64,000 nt of DNA from Leucaena leucocephala (Eukaryota > Streptophyta > Magnoliopsida > Fabales > Fabaceae): positions 29,386,962-29,450,961 of the forward strand of contig CM073522.1 of the NCBI GenBank assembly GCA_037074615.1, in the 5' to 3' direction. How positions within the stretch are numbered: position 1 is the first letter of the stretch; the number at the start of each line of letters is the position of its first letter. A program made the position numbers and the translations under genes. Below are positions 45,250 through 57,355 of this stretch, piece by piece. Below the pieces are notes generated by a model, which saw only the letters and a program-made list of their open reading frames with translations, was not told where the DNA came from and did not search any database.

Positions 45250-48200
45250 ATTGTGCGCGCGCGCGCGCAAAAGATTAGTGCAGAAATGTGTGTGCGCGTG
45301 TATAAGGCCCATTGGATGAAATTTACTAATTAGATTAGTGCAGAAATGTTTTGAAAAACACACACAAATATAAATGTATGCTTAAGACGGTCACATGCAC
45401 ACACATCTGACAGTTATATATACACATAATGAGGGTTTGTCTTATATATGCGCACTCTATTTTTCTCCTATATATAAAAAGGGTGGCTCTTGTGTACAGG
45501 GCTCCTACTAGATGAAGTATGAGAAGAAATAGATATACGCAATTTTACTCCTTCAAATATAAAGACTATTTTCAGGATTTAAAATCATGACCTGAAAGTC
45601 ACATGATGGAAATCTTTTTGCTGCGGCGAGCCTAATCGCCATCTTCTGTCTTTCCTATATATGCACAACAAAATATATATAGAAGTTAGTTTACTTGAGT
45701 AACATTCGTATAACACATAACAGACATATTTGACAGTTAAGTACATAGCGTTAATTGAGGTTTTTTTCATATGAATGTGGAAAACAGTCAGGAATGGCAG
45801 GTGGATTAGAAACCCTATGTGGGCAAGCTTTTGGAGCAGAACAATATCACAAACTGGGGATCTACACTTATACAGCAATTATCTCTCTCTCTCTGGTTTG
45901 TGTTCCAATCTCACTTCTTTGGAGTTTCTTCCACAAAATACTGCCACTCTTAGGGCAAAACCCAGTGATCTCTCTCCAAGCTCAAAAGTACTCTATGTGG
46001 CTCATACCTGCACTGTTCGCTTCTTCAATTCTAAAACCTCTCTCCAGATATTTCCAGACTCAGAGTCTGATCTTTCCCTTGCTTTTAAGCTCTTCTCTTG
46101 CCTTGTGCTTCCATGCAGTTTCGTGTTGGACTCTGGTTTTCAAGTTTGAGTTAGGGCTTGTTGGTGCTGCGATTTCGTTTAGTGTTTGTTCTTGGTTGAA
46201 CGTGATTTGGCTGGTGTTGTACATGAAGTATTCTTCTGCATGTGAGAAGACCAGGATTAGTTTCACGAAGAAGTGTTTTGTTGGTATATCAGAGTTTTTT
46301 CGTTTTGCTGTTCCATCTGCGGTTATGGTTTGGTATGTTATGTATCGTTCTCTCTTGTGAATATTAATGTTGCCATGTTTCTGACATTTATTTGATTTAA
46401 AACTTGAAATCTTGTCTAGTCTAAAGTGGTGGGCATGCGAGTTGTTTGTATTGTTGGCTGGGCTCTTTCCAAATCCGAAGTTAGAGACATCTGTCTTATC
46501 TATATGGTAAGCATGCATCATTTTAACTTGCGTCTTTTGTCTCCATCCAATTAATTAATGTATGCAACCAACACTGTACGTATATATACTTACATATCGC
46601 AAAATCTTACACTCTTTTATACATGTTGGATTTTATTTATATATGATATGTCTTTGTTAGTGGTTTAATTTCAGTTGGAAGGTTGAATTAGACAATCACT
46701 TTATTAGTTGACCACCTAAAGTCTATATATAAAGGTCTTAGAATATGGTTAGGGTATGTTAAGGATCATGATAACATGACCCAAACCGACTTTTTCAATG
46801 AAAAATGCTACTTTTAATTTGATGCGAGGGTGATGATTGTGATAGCTTATGATTAGGTACTTATGAGCTTAAAGTTAAATTGAAGCTGAAATAATTTTTT
46901 CTGAGTTTTGGCTTTTCTTCATAGCTGGATCTTCTAAAACTGTTTTTTTAAACTGATTTTTATTATAAAAGCTTATCCATAGATAAATTATATTACACTA
47001 GGAATTTTATTCCAACTTCAATTTGCAAAAGTGAGATGCAAAAATGTCACTTTTGCTACCACTAATCCAACCAAGCTCTTAAGTGTGTGAGGAGGTTATA
47101 TCTTCACCTCATAGAGGGGAGTGAGCGAGATTAACTCGGTCCTCACCTCATATGTTGCTCCTAAAGAGTTTAGGGTAAATATTCACCCTTATAAGAGTTT
47201 ATTGCATTCATTATCATTTGTTGAATTGATTAATAAAAGGTATTCATGATCATATATTCTTAACAAAATTTCCTTCTTGTGTGATCAGCCTTACAATCTC
47301 AACTTTGCACTTCACCATACCATATGGGTTTGGCGCTGCGGCTAGGTTTGTTACGTTCCTTCTCTCTCTCACTAAAACATGGCTCTTTAATAGTATAATT
47401 GCTATCTCTCTCTCTAACTTGACCATAAATATAAATGAGACAGCACTAGGGTTGCGAACGAGGTAGGAGCAGGGAACGTGGAAGCAGCAAAAGGAGCAGT
47501 AGGAGTATGGATGATAGTGGGAGTGACAGAGGGATGCCTTGTGAGTGGAACACTATTAGGATGCAGGCATTTCTTGGGTTATGCCTTTAACTCCGATCAT
47601 GAAGTTGTTCACTACGTTTCTTCTATCACTCCTCTCTTGTGTCTCTCCATCTTCTTCGACTCCCTCCAAGCTGTTCTTTCAGGTTAATCTCCCTCTTTCC
47701 TACTTCTTTTTCTCTTTTTGAATTAGAAGGATAGGCACTAACTGTCTAAAGTTATAAGTGGGATGAAATGCTCAACTTCCACATCACCAACAATATGATT
47801 AATTCATGAGATTTTGAGCAATGCATGAAAAATGTTAATATAGAAAGCATATACTATTGGAGTCTCGCAAGTGAAGTATAGTTTATAAATTTAAATAGCT
47901 CCTTTGGACTTGTGTTCATAACACATACCTCTGATTCTTGCCTCCTGATCTTGAATCACACTCAGACTCTAATTTGAGCAATGCATGAAAAATGTTGATA
48001 TAGAAAGCTCACATCAGGGGATCTCTTAAATAAAATATAGTTTACAAGTTCAAAATATTCCCACACACAATAGGCTAGTGTGTTTTCATAACACATATAC
48101 CTTTGATTCTTGCCTCCTGATCTTGAATCACTTGGACTCTAATTCTGGTTTCACATCAAATGACACCAATGGAAGAAGAGAGAGTTTGAGTGTAGAGGAA

Positions 48201-48810
48201 AAATAATTTTCCTTTTCAATTTATGGTTTTCTTCCATTATTCACTTACCACTCACACGCGCGCATTCTTTTTAAAAAATGTTTATGACCGGCCAGTTGCC
48301 ACCATTTTTTCCGGCCCGGGGGGTGCTTGGGCTTATCCGTCAAGGACGAATTGGTGGACTTTTTCTGGAAAAAAAAAAGTACGTACTCCTTTCAGTCCTA
48401 ATTATAAGAGCTAGTTGACTTTTTTTATGGATATAAGAATCCTAATTATAATCAAATTCAACTCTTTAAAATGAATTCATATTATATACTCGTCAATTAA
48501 TTGATTTATTTGTCCTCTTAAATCTATCTAAAAAGTCAATTATCTCTTATAATTAGGATAACTTCAAGAAATATTTACTTGGTGGAAGAAATTAATTAAA
48601 CAGGAGTAGCAAGAGGAAGTGGATGGCAACATGTGGGAGCGTACGTGAACATTGGAGCATTTTATGCAGTTGGAGTTCCTGTGGGAACTTGCCTTGCCTT
48701 CCTTGCTCATTGGAGATCAAAGGGCCTCTGGATTGGACTCCTCTCTGGCTCCCTCCTCCAATCTTCTCTTCTTTCTCTTATCACTGCTCTCACTAAATGG
48801 TCCACCCAGG

Positions 48811-48841
<31 letters not shown>

Positions 48842-49809
48842 TCTTTCAATATATATATATATATATGGATGGTGTCTAAGGTTGCATCCTAGGTAGTGTT
48901 TAATATGGCATTCAACTTGGCATCCTCCATGCTGACCACGATCAAGCTAAGTCATCGTGACAATAAGAAATATTTATATACTCTATAGGTGTCACGTTAT
49001 ATAAACTTTGTTTAGTCAAAATATGGTAATTTAATATATTTTGATTCTAGTTGGCCGATTACTGATAAGAAACAATCCGTATTTTATTTTGTTTTTAAGA
49101 AAAAATAAACCTCTTAATTTGATTCAGATGAATTTTTATTATTTTTTTCAAATTAAAATAATTATTTTTTAAAAATAAAATAAATCGCGAATTTTTCAGC
49201 TGAGTCATCAGCTGAGTTACAGTGTTTTAATTAGACAAAGTTTAAATGATGTGACACTCTTTAACAACATAGTGGCATCCAACATGATATCCAAATCCTA
49301 AGTGGCATGCGATATAATCAAGTCACACAAAGCCTAGTTATCAGAGTGGCGAAAGTACAAGTGATTTATATTCAAGAGAGGCTATGCAACATGTATTGAG
49401 AACCGAAATCACCATATAAAGGCCAAAGACTTAATGATTATTGCATGTCGCTTAAGACTTAAGTGTCAGCTGTCACGTATGACTCGATCGCCATATGTAG
49501 GATGCCAATTTGAATGTGTTGTTGAACACCACTTAAGATGCCACCTTGGACGCCATCTCAGATGCCACGTGTATCGGATCACATCAACTGGGAGAGAGGT
49601 TGGTGGGTCCCACATATCAAATGGGGCCCATCGAAATCCTTTACTCTTCACATGTAACCTAGAAAGAATTCAAACAAACAGTTCAATTAAGGTGTTAAAT
49701 GGAATCTGTGTGTGTTTGTGCAATCTTGATTGTGCAGGACAAAAAGGCAAGGCAAAGAATATTTGATTCCAAATCTCCTGACGCAAATGAAACAGTGAAT
49801 CAACCTTAA
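44048..49809 (+). CDS. DTX: MATE/DTX efflux transporter, gene 1
   Basis: Seven exons (44048-44293, 45788-46332, 46420-46506, 47289-47345, 47444-47682, 48604-48809, 49738-49809) join in phase to 483 residues, normal for 12-helix plant MATE transporters. Family signatures are APMVVVAVAQYLVPVVSLIM, VGHLGQLSLASIAIATSL, the exon 2 start SGMAGGLETLCGQAFGAEQY, CWTLVFKFELGLVGAAIS, RVANEVGAGN and GSGWQHVGAYVNIGAFYAVG. These proteins export secondary metabolites, drugs or other solutes across plasma or vacuolar membranes in exchange for protons or sodium; the substrate cannot be read from sequence. Introns hold a MITE (intron 1), a (TA)n(GC)n tract (intron 1) and a 160-bp tandem duplication (intron 5). 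No disabling change was seen. A second DTX gene follows 7.5 kb downstream with the same internal exon lengths. Confidence 0.93.
44590..44682. mobile_element. Short Harbinger-like MITE in MATE1 intron 1
   Basis: A 93-bp element sits between TAA (44587-44589) and TAA (44683-44685). Termini are GGGGGGCGTTTGTGTATTAT and, on the other strand, AGGGGTGTTTGGATTAATTT. Confidence 0.6.
45203..45268. repeat. (TA)n followed by (GC)n tract in MATE1 intron 1
   Basis: About 21 TA units (45203-45245) are followed nine bases later by an alternating TGTGCGCGCGCGCGCGC run (45252-45268). Confidence 0.95.
47813..48144. repeat. 160-bp tandem duplication in MATE1 intron 5
   Basis: TTTGAGCAATGCATGAAAAA starts units at 47813 and 47973. 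Both run through CATAACACATA and TTGCCTCCTGATCTTGAATC to a GGACTCTAAT- or AGACTCTAAT-like end. The copies differ at scattered bases and small indels. Confidence 0.88.
48385..48563. mobile_element. Stowaway-like MITE in MATE1 intron 5
   Basis: The left end after TA reads CTCCTTTCAGTCCTAATTAT; the right end, on the other strand, shares TATCCTAATTATAAGAG. It ends about 40 bp before exon 6, so intron 5 grew by insertion here. The right border is uncertain. Confidence 0.5.
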
Positions 49810-52472
49810 TAAATTATGAGCAAATCCTGCGATGGATGAATGCTTCATCTCAAATGTGGTTGTTGGTCATGTTTTGTAATTATATAAAACTTCTTTTTAT
49901 TCTATATCAAATTACACGAGACAAGAATTTCGATTTTTTTTTATTGTTTAATGGCGACTTTAATTACTACTTGATTTGATTCCTGCATCTGACTTGTTTT
50001 CTTGATTAGTTTTGAGATACAAAATGATTAAAAGTCAAGTCATGTTTCCAATGTGAAATGCTCAACCATAGTTAAGAAAATAAATTATGGAGAGTGTCAC
50101 TTCTCTTATGATATATTTAAACAAATAATAGAGCCAATGACCAAAAAGATAACAAATTTAATTCATTTAATATTTATTACATTTTTTGTTATTTAATTAC
50201 GTCCATATCTTTTATTATGATTTCCATATATGAAAACAAATTAAACTATTTCAATCTCTTATATTGAACACTTTCTATTTGAAAAAAAGATTATTGTGCA
50301 TGCGGTAGGACCCTAGAAGTCGAAATTATAGCGAAAATTATTCTCAAATTTCATGTGAGGTAATTTATCACTCAAAAAGTTTTACAAAATCTATAAGCTG
50401 TTCTCAAATCCTAAGATACAAGTAGATAGGGGATTCTAATTGTGAAAAAACATATTTACCATTACTTTTATTGTCAAGTGGGGGAGCTTTCGTTGACAAC
50501 TTAAAGTAAAATATTTGACAAGCGAAAAGATGTTCATTGACAACTGTTATTGTCAATTAGAATATCTACTTATCAATCAAAACCCTTTCACTTGTCTGAT
50601 ATCTCAGTTTAAGTTGTTAATGAAGGCTCCTCCACTTGTCAATAAAAGTAAAGGCAAAGATGTCTTTTCACAATAGAATCTCATACCCACATATCCTTGA
50701 GGATTTGACAATATTTTGGAGATTTTGTGGCACTTTTGAATAATAAATTTTCTTACATGAAATTTGAAAGTAATTTTTTTATACAAAAATTTTTAAAAAA
50801 GGGTTGGGCTCCCTCACTATCAAAGATTAGGGTGAAATCTCTCTTCCAAACTTGAGAGTAATTTTCCCTAAATAATATAGAGGTTGATATGATTGGGCTT
50901 TACCCAGTGAACATATTGGGCTAAAATTTCTTATGTGGACCCATTCTCAAGAACCTTTACGCGGCCCTTAAAAGATTTTGCCATAACCAAATGACGCCAA
51001 TACAAAAAAAAAAAAAAAGAAATCATTATTTATTTATTCATTATTGAATTCTAAAAATTAAAAATTGAAATTGAAAACAATATAAAGTTTAGCATAAAAA
51101 TTGGATGATGAATTTCGTTTTCAAGAACTTGGCTCTAAATAGGCTAGATTCAAACATAAGAAGAGAAGTGAAAATAAGATGAATAATTTTTTAATCAACA
51201 AAAAATTGTGAGTTAAATAATTTTGATGGTTCCCCAATAACAAGCGATGGCATCCGGATAGATAGTATTTGAATCCAACTCTTTTATAGAATATATGCCA
51301 ACTACTTACTAACCATATGAACATATTTTTATAACCAAAAAAAAAAGATTTAAACCCAATACAAATTATATATTACTTAAATATGGCGATTGAGAGCCAC
51401 ATCAACTTGGGTGTGTGTGGAAGGATATTCCACGTCACGGAACTATATTCTTTGGTTTCATACCGGGGGTCCCAAGGGCAAGTGTTGTCCATATAATTCA
51501 TTCGTACACTTACATCCAACAACACCTCCACTTTTTCTGCCGAGGGCTACCTCTCATTGTCTTCATGTCTTGTAGTGTGTAAGTTTTTTGGGATTTTTTT
51601 TTCTTTTTTGATAAATAAATTTTTAAAGGGGAGTAAATTCATCCACAAATTAAAGATAGGACCAAGTTTTTTTTCAGTAATATTAATGTCAGACAGGGCA
51701 AGCCGTCTATTATCCTCAGGCATAAATCTAAATACCCAAGAGTTAGGATGCCTCCTCAAACATCGTAACTGTAACTACAACAAGTGATATTACCCAAGAA
51801 TCGAACACACTCTAAATGATCGTATGTCTCACCCTTTCATCAGTTTAATAAAGTTATAACGAAATAATTTAATTACTAAAAATTTAATAATAAATTAATG
51901 ACTAAAGAACATATAATAATAAGTTATAATATAAAAAATAATAATAAATTTATATTACTCCAGTATTGTTATAATATTTTAATAACTAAATCTTTTTTTA
52001 GATATCGTATTATTTTTTTAATTTTTTTCTCAATATAAAAGAAAACTCTTTTTCTCTAAATTAAGTTTTAAGAAAAGAATATGATAATTGTGATAGGATA
52101 AGGATTTAAGAAAATAGAAATGGAAAGTGTATGAAGTATGCATGTGATGTTGAAAGTGTGGAGCGTTTGATGGTGGTATTGAAAGTTGTGGTTCATGAGC
52201 AGTGGCACATTGAACATGATGTACAATCTGTTCATCTTTTAACAAACACCACTTTATTGGAAGCAAGGAACTATATACACACACACACACACACATATAT
52301 TGATTTCCTCTATTATTAAAGTTGAGATGAGACTTGTATAAAAAACAAGAATCTAAAACTGGAAAAAAATATAAAAAAACAATAAATTTTAAATAATGTC
52401 TATTATCAATAATAAATTAAGTATTATTAATAATAGATATAGAATTATGGATAAATATACATCTAATATCAC

Positions 52473-53032
52473 AAACTAGTTTTAGAAGAGTAATTAGTAC
52501 CTTAAAATAAACTAATTTTAGAGGTGCGACCAATACCCTAAGTAATTACACTTTAAACTAATTTTAGAGGTATGACTAGCACCATAAAATATTTAAATTG
52601 GTACAGTTTCTCATTTTCACTAATAAAAATATAAATTTCTGTCTGATCTATGTCACATGGGCTTTTTATTTTCACATATTATTATTTAAAAGGTCACAAG
52701 TGTATATTATTTAAATAAGAGTACTGAATAAATTTTAAAATTGATATTGCATATAATTCATATGTGAAGATTATAAAATTTTATAGTTTATTTAGTGAAA
52801 TTTATAAAAATAATATTATACGTGTGGTCTTTTAAACAATATTATGTCAAAATAAAAAGTTTATGTCGTATATATTAAATAAAAATTAGTATTTTTATTA
52901 ACAAGGGGCAAAATTATACCAATTTATATATTTTAGGGTGTTAATTGCCTGTACCTTTAAAATTAGTTGGGGGTACTAATTGCACCCTTAAATACTCTAA
53001 GGTGCTAATTGCTTATCTAAAATTAATTTATA
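52473..53032. repeat. Fold-back (long inverted repeat) element
   Basis: A left arm of about 130 bp (52473-52606) and a right arm of about 120 bp (52911-53032) are inverted copies. The left AGAGTAATTAGTACCTTA matches TAAGCAATTAGCACCTTA from the right arm read on the other strand. Arms carry internal sub-repeats (AACTAATTTTAGAGGT). The centre is AT-rich and non-coding. A related partial copy lies at about 5152-5280. Confidence 0.7.
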
Positions 53033-53799
53033 GTAATGGATGTACATTTACCTTATAATTATTAATATAAAATCCTATTTTGATATTTATCATTTTTTTA
53101 AAAAAATTATGTTACTTTCTCTACAAAATATTAGATATTTAGATAATTGTATAAAAAATAGATTAAATTACACAAAATTTTCCAAAACTTTCAACTTTGT
53201 ACAACATTTAAAATTTAATAATAAACTAATCTAAACTTTTAAATTTATGCCATCAATTATATATTTTTTAAACTTTATTTTCGTGTACAGTAAATTCCAC
53301 AAGCTTCATATTATGTGTAGATAAGTAATTAATAAAACTAATAATATAGGAGTTATCTACATTAATACAAGGGTTCAGGAGGATTTTATTGTACAGTTTC
53401 AAAGATGAAAAATGTTATCTCTAAATAACACAAAGTTCAGGGAAATTGTGTAAAATTTTGCCTAAAAAAATATAAAAGGAAAACCCATTTCACACTTACT
53501 TATATTTTTCCTTAATTCTTAATTTGGTAAGAGATTTTTTTTAGAAGCCTATACTATAAGTAGCTTTCTAAACAAGTTTTAAACTTAATATGCCTTTCAA
53601 ATGTATAGATTTCAGCTAAAAAATTATATATACAGGCTCATAATAATAAATAAAAGATAAAATTATATTTATATAAAAATTTAATAATAAAATTTATAAA
53701 TAAGAAAAAAAATTCTCCGTAAACAAGATCAAAATAGTATATATATATAAATAATCACAGAAGTGACGTGTTCAAGTTGTCCTTCTTAACGTAATTGTA

Positions 53800-54340
53800 G
53801 GCGTGTTTGGTAAAGTATAAAATCATGATTTTAAAAGAATTTTTAGCCTAAACTTTAGTTTGAAAATTTTTTAAAATAAACAGCTATATTTATCCATAAG
53901 TACTTTTAGGCAAAACTATAGTTTAAAATCATGATTTTGAATAAGCTATTAAAATTAACTTTTTAAACAGTAAAAGAGTTTATGGACTATCTAATTACTA
54001 TCTTACTCCTATTTTTTCTTACACCCTCTCTCCTCTCTCCTATTTTTTCTTATACCCTCTCTCATTTCTCCTACTTTTTCTTACACTCTCTCTCCTCTAT
54101 ACTTTCTATCCTCTCTCTTCTCTTTTCTCTACCTCTCTCCTCTCTCTTACTTTTAATCAAATCATACATTTTTTCGTAATTTATCAATATAAAAAGTCAT
54201 TCTAAAAATAACTATCCAAACATTTATTTATTCAAAATTATTTTTTTTCTATAACTTTTTTTTTAAAAATCATTTTTTATAAACTCTTTTCTATAAATTG
54301 TCTATAACTTTTTTTTTTATAATTTTTTTTTAAATCAGGC
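53800..54340. mobile_element. Truncated CT-rich MITE, relative of 40655-41210
   Basis: The start GGCGTGTTTGGTAAAG and the shared core TTTTTTCTTACACCCTCTCT with TCTCC repeats place it in the same family as 40655-41210. The right terminus is degenerate and no TAA pair was found. Confidence 0.6.
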
Positions 54341-54968
54341 ATGTAATCCGTGTGGATTATAGTTTCACAGCCACGTTATTATTTTACAAGTCAAAAGCAG
54401 GGGGTGTTTTTTCCTCATTGTTTTGGGATGGTTCTGGTATCAGACTATCAGCCACCCAAAAGCTACTTGTCCTTATCTAAATTAACAGTCTACATCCTCC
54501 TTTTCATCTTCACATCTTTATCCCAGTAAAATATTTAAAAAATGATTTTCTTATTTAAAATATGTCCTTTTTCTTCTTTCGCCAACATAGCAAAATCGTG
54601 CTCCCACTTTATTCATTCATGCATGCATGCATCCCTCTAAACTTCTCTTAAATTAATATTATGATCGTACTTGTGTGGGGGAACCTAATGTGTTAGAACT
54701 CATAGCGTGCCTAAAATAAATAAGTTATACGAAATTACCAATAAATACTGAATTCGAGCTAAGGAGTTAATATTTTATAATATAATAAATTTTTATTAAA
54801 AAAATGTTCACATTTTATGTCAATATTACCTTTAAATATATTATATTCAATTGAAAGATATATGTGCATGTAAAAAAGTTAAGGTTAATATAATCTTTTT
54901 TTTCCAATGAAGGGGGTTAATATAATATTTGTTTTTTTAAATTTATTTTTATTTTAATTTTGATCATA

Positions 54969-55217
54969 TCCTCAATATTGGAATTAGTTAGAATGTTGAA
55001 TTTAGTCCTAAAAATAAGATATTAATCTATTTTATATATAATATTTATTATTTCTTTTTAAACTACTTATCTAACTTATAAAATGATATATAATTTAATA
55101 TTATATATAGATATTTTAGGGAGATAATGTCAATTTTATTATAATTAATTAATTAATTTATTTTATTTAAACTATTTAAATTAGTCAACTAGATCCTATA
55201 TTGAAGATTAGAGGGAG
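54969..55217. mobile_element. Stowaway-like MITE, left border uncertain
   Basis: The right end, on the other strand, reads CTCCCTCTAATCTTCAATAT after TA, close to the Stowaway consensus CTCCCTCCGT. The left end after TA is TCCTCAATATTGGAATTAG, a weaker match. Confidence 0.5.
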
Positions 55218-55328
55218 TATTAATAATAAATTTAAATTGGACGGAAAATTAAAAGATAACTAAAATGCTTGTACACAAAATATAAAATACATTATATTTC
55301 TTTCATACAAACATCCCATATTATAATA

Positions 55329-55572
55329 TTCCAATTCTTAATATAAGATATATTTAATTAATTTAATTATATTAAAAAATTAGTTAATGTGATATTTTTC
55401 TAAAACACTCTAATCATCTCCTTTAACTCACTTCCTCCGTCTCTTACTTAATTATTATTAGAAAATATCAATAAAAATAATTTAAGAAAAATTAATAAAT
55501 ATAAAAAATAACTCTTATAATTATGACTAAAATTAACTCTCTAATTAGATAATATATTAAGTACCAGAGGAA
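55329..55572. mobile_element. Stowaway-like MITE
   Basis: A 244-bp element is flanked by TA. Ends are TTCCAATTCTTAATATAAG and, on the other strand, TTCCTCTGGTACTTAATATA. Its core is collinear with that at 6375-6626. Confidence 0.7.
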
Positions 55573-57226
55573 TATTTCCCTATATATCTTAATCCCTTTT
55601 CTCATTTTTCATGGTTATAGAATAGAAAAAACCTCTAAAAATGACTATAAAAAATTAGTAAATCATAAATTGAGACTCCAAATATTATTAATATTAAAAA
55701 AATATTAGGACCCAAATTAGAATTTTAAAATTCACAGCCAAATAATCAAAATGCAGTTGAACATTAAATACAATTGAATTTTTTAAAATAAAATAAGGGG
55801 TGTTTTGTTTATTTAGCTTTAAATTTTTAAATCCTAATTTGAATCTTTACACTCTAACATTTATAATATCCAGTCTTCTTCAAAATTTTCCTTATAGAAT
55901 ATGCTCTCTCCCAAATACATGTTTGTTTGGGTGGGTGAATATTCTGGAAGCATATAAGAAATTGAGAGGAAGCAAAAGGAAAAGCTGTATAATACAACAA
56001 ATACTCTTAAATAGAGCCACAGAAGTTTCTGACGCACGCGGTGGGTCGTTCCCGTGACATGTGATTGTGAGCCACATCGCTATCTCTCGCCCACTTTGTT
56101 TTTCTTTTTTAGTCCCTACAAATAGTTTGTTTTCATCCGCATCCTTACACGTGGGATCGTCAGAGACGTTAGCCTTAGGCCGTTCATGACCATGAGCTGG
56201 ACCAAACGACGTTAGATTTGCGGAGGTGGAGGACGTGAAACTAGGAAGCTGGGCCAGTTCCATTCCACCATTCATCGTTCCTGTTTCAGCTATTCCCTCC
56301 TCCTATAGGTTATTATCCTTTGTTACTTATTCGTGCGCATTATTTGGATTCAGAATTTGACTTTTCAATTTTACAGACCCTTCCAAAAGTTTTTATTTCT
56401 CATCAGGTGCGTTTATTAAAATTCTATATAATTGATTAGAATAGATATTTTAAAAAAATTATACATATTTTTTTTATAATTAATTAATTTAATTATTTTT
56501 TTAATATTTATAAATTAGATATCTAACTGTTTAATATTATATTTTTAAACCTATTTCTCTCACCTCAAAGTTTCTAATGGCCAAGAAAATAAATAGAGAC
56601 AAAAATTAAAATTTATTAAAATTATATAAATTGAAGTTTAAATTTTTCTAAATTTTAAGGCTGAGGGTCAAAGTTACGTGGAAGTTTTTAGTAAAAAGTA
56701 ATATTGTTAGAATTTTTTTTAACATTATTTTAGAAGTATCAAATGGAGCTGCCATTTATTATTAAAATATTAATGATTAATGTCAAATTTTTTAATAGCT
56801 AATATTAATTTTTTAATAAATAAAATAATATTATTATATTTTAAATTTTGTAGGGTAATTTTTAAAATAAATTTATATTTTAATCCTAAATTTTATTGAC
56901 GTATAAAAATTGTAGGGGAGTTTTTTTTTTTAAAATTCTATAAACCCCAATATATTTTTATATATAGAATATACAACTATTTTAAAAAAATTATTTACTG
57001 AGAGGATTAGTACCAATATTCTGTCTCTTGGCCGATAAAATTTTTCTTAAATTATATATATATTTAAATTCTTATATTTTACTAATTAAAAAATATTGGT
57101 CATAAAAATATTGTAGTTTAGAAATAAGTCTTGTTAAAATAAATAAAAATATAATTTCCACCTGTTTATTATGATCACAATTCACAAGTTTGGCCGTTTA
57201 AGGAACGGCTTTTGGCCCTCTTTCTT

Positions 57227-57234
57227 CTATAAAT
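57227..57234 (+). promoter_or_regulatory. TATA box of MATE gene 2
   Basis: CTATAAAT lies 129 bp before the start codon. A (GA)n run at 57314-57333 lies in the presumed 5' UTR. Confidence 0.55.
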
Positions 57235-57355
57235 TGTGCTCCTCCTCCGTTTTTGAGATCAACACTCAGCACTGCCTTGAGCCCCCCATAGATATCAGAT
57301 AGGAAGAAAGCTCGAGAGAGAGAGAGAGAGAGAGGAAGGAGGAGGAGGAGAAAAA

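Larger units (their letters stand above)
49810..57220. other. Long AT-rich spacer between the two MATE genes
   Basis: No recognised gene in 7.4 kb. It contains a fold-back element (52473-53032), a truncated CT-rich MITE (53800-54340), two Stowaway-like MITEs (54969-55217, 55329-55572), a CA microsatellite (about 52276-52294) and AT-rich filler. ORFs such as 55892-56275 (minus) have no family signature. No remnant of a third MATE copy was seen. Confidence 0.65.

Noticed and set aside
55892..56275. 127-codon minus-strand ORF
   Set aside because: The sequence lacks family features and ends in hydrophobic low-complexity translation. An ACACGTGG (ABRE/G-box-like) motif nearby suggests promoter DNA instead, but a single motif is not enough to annotate.
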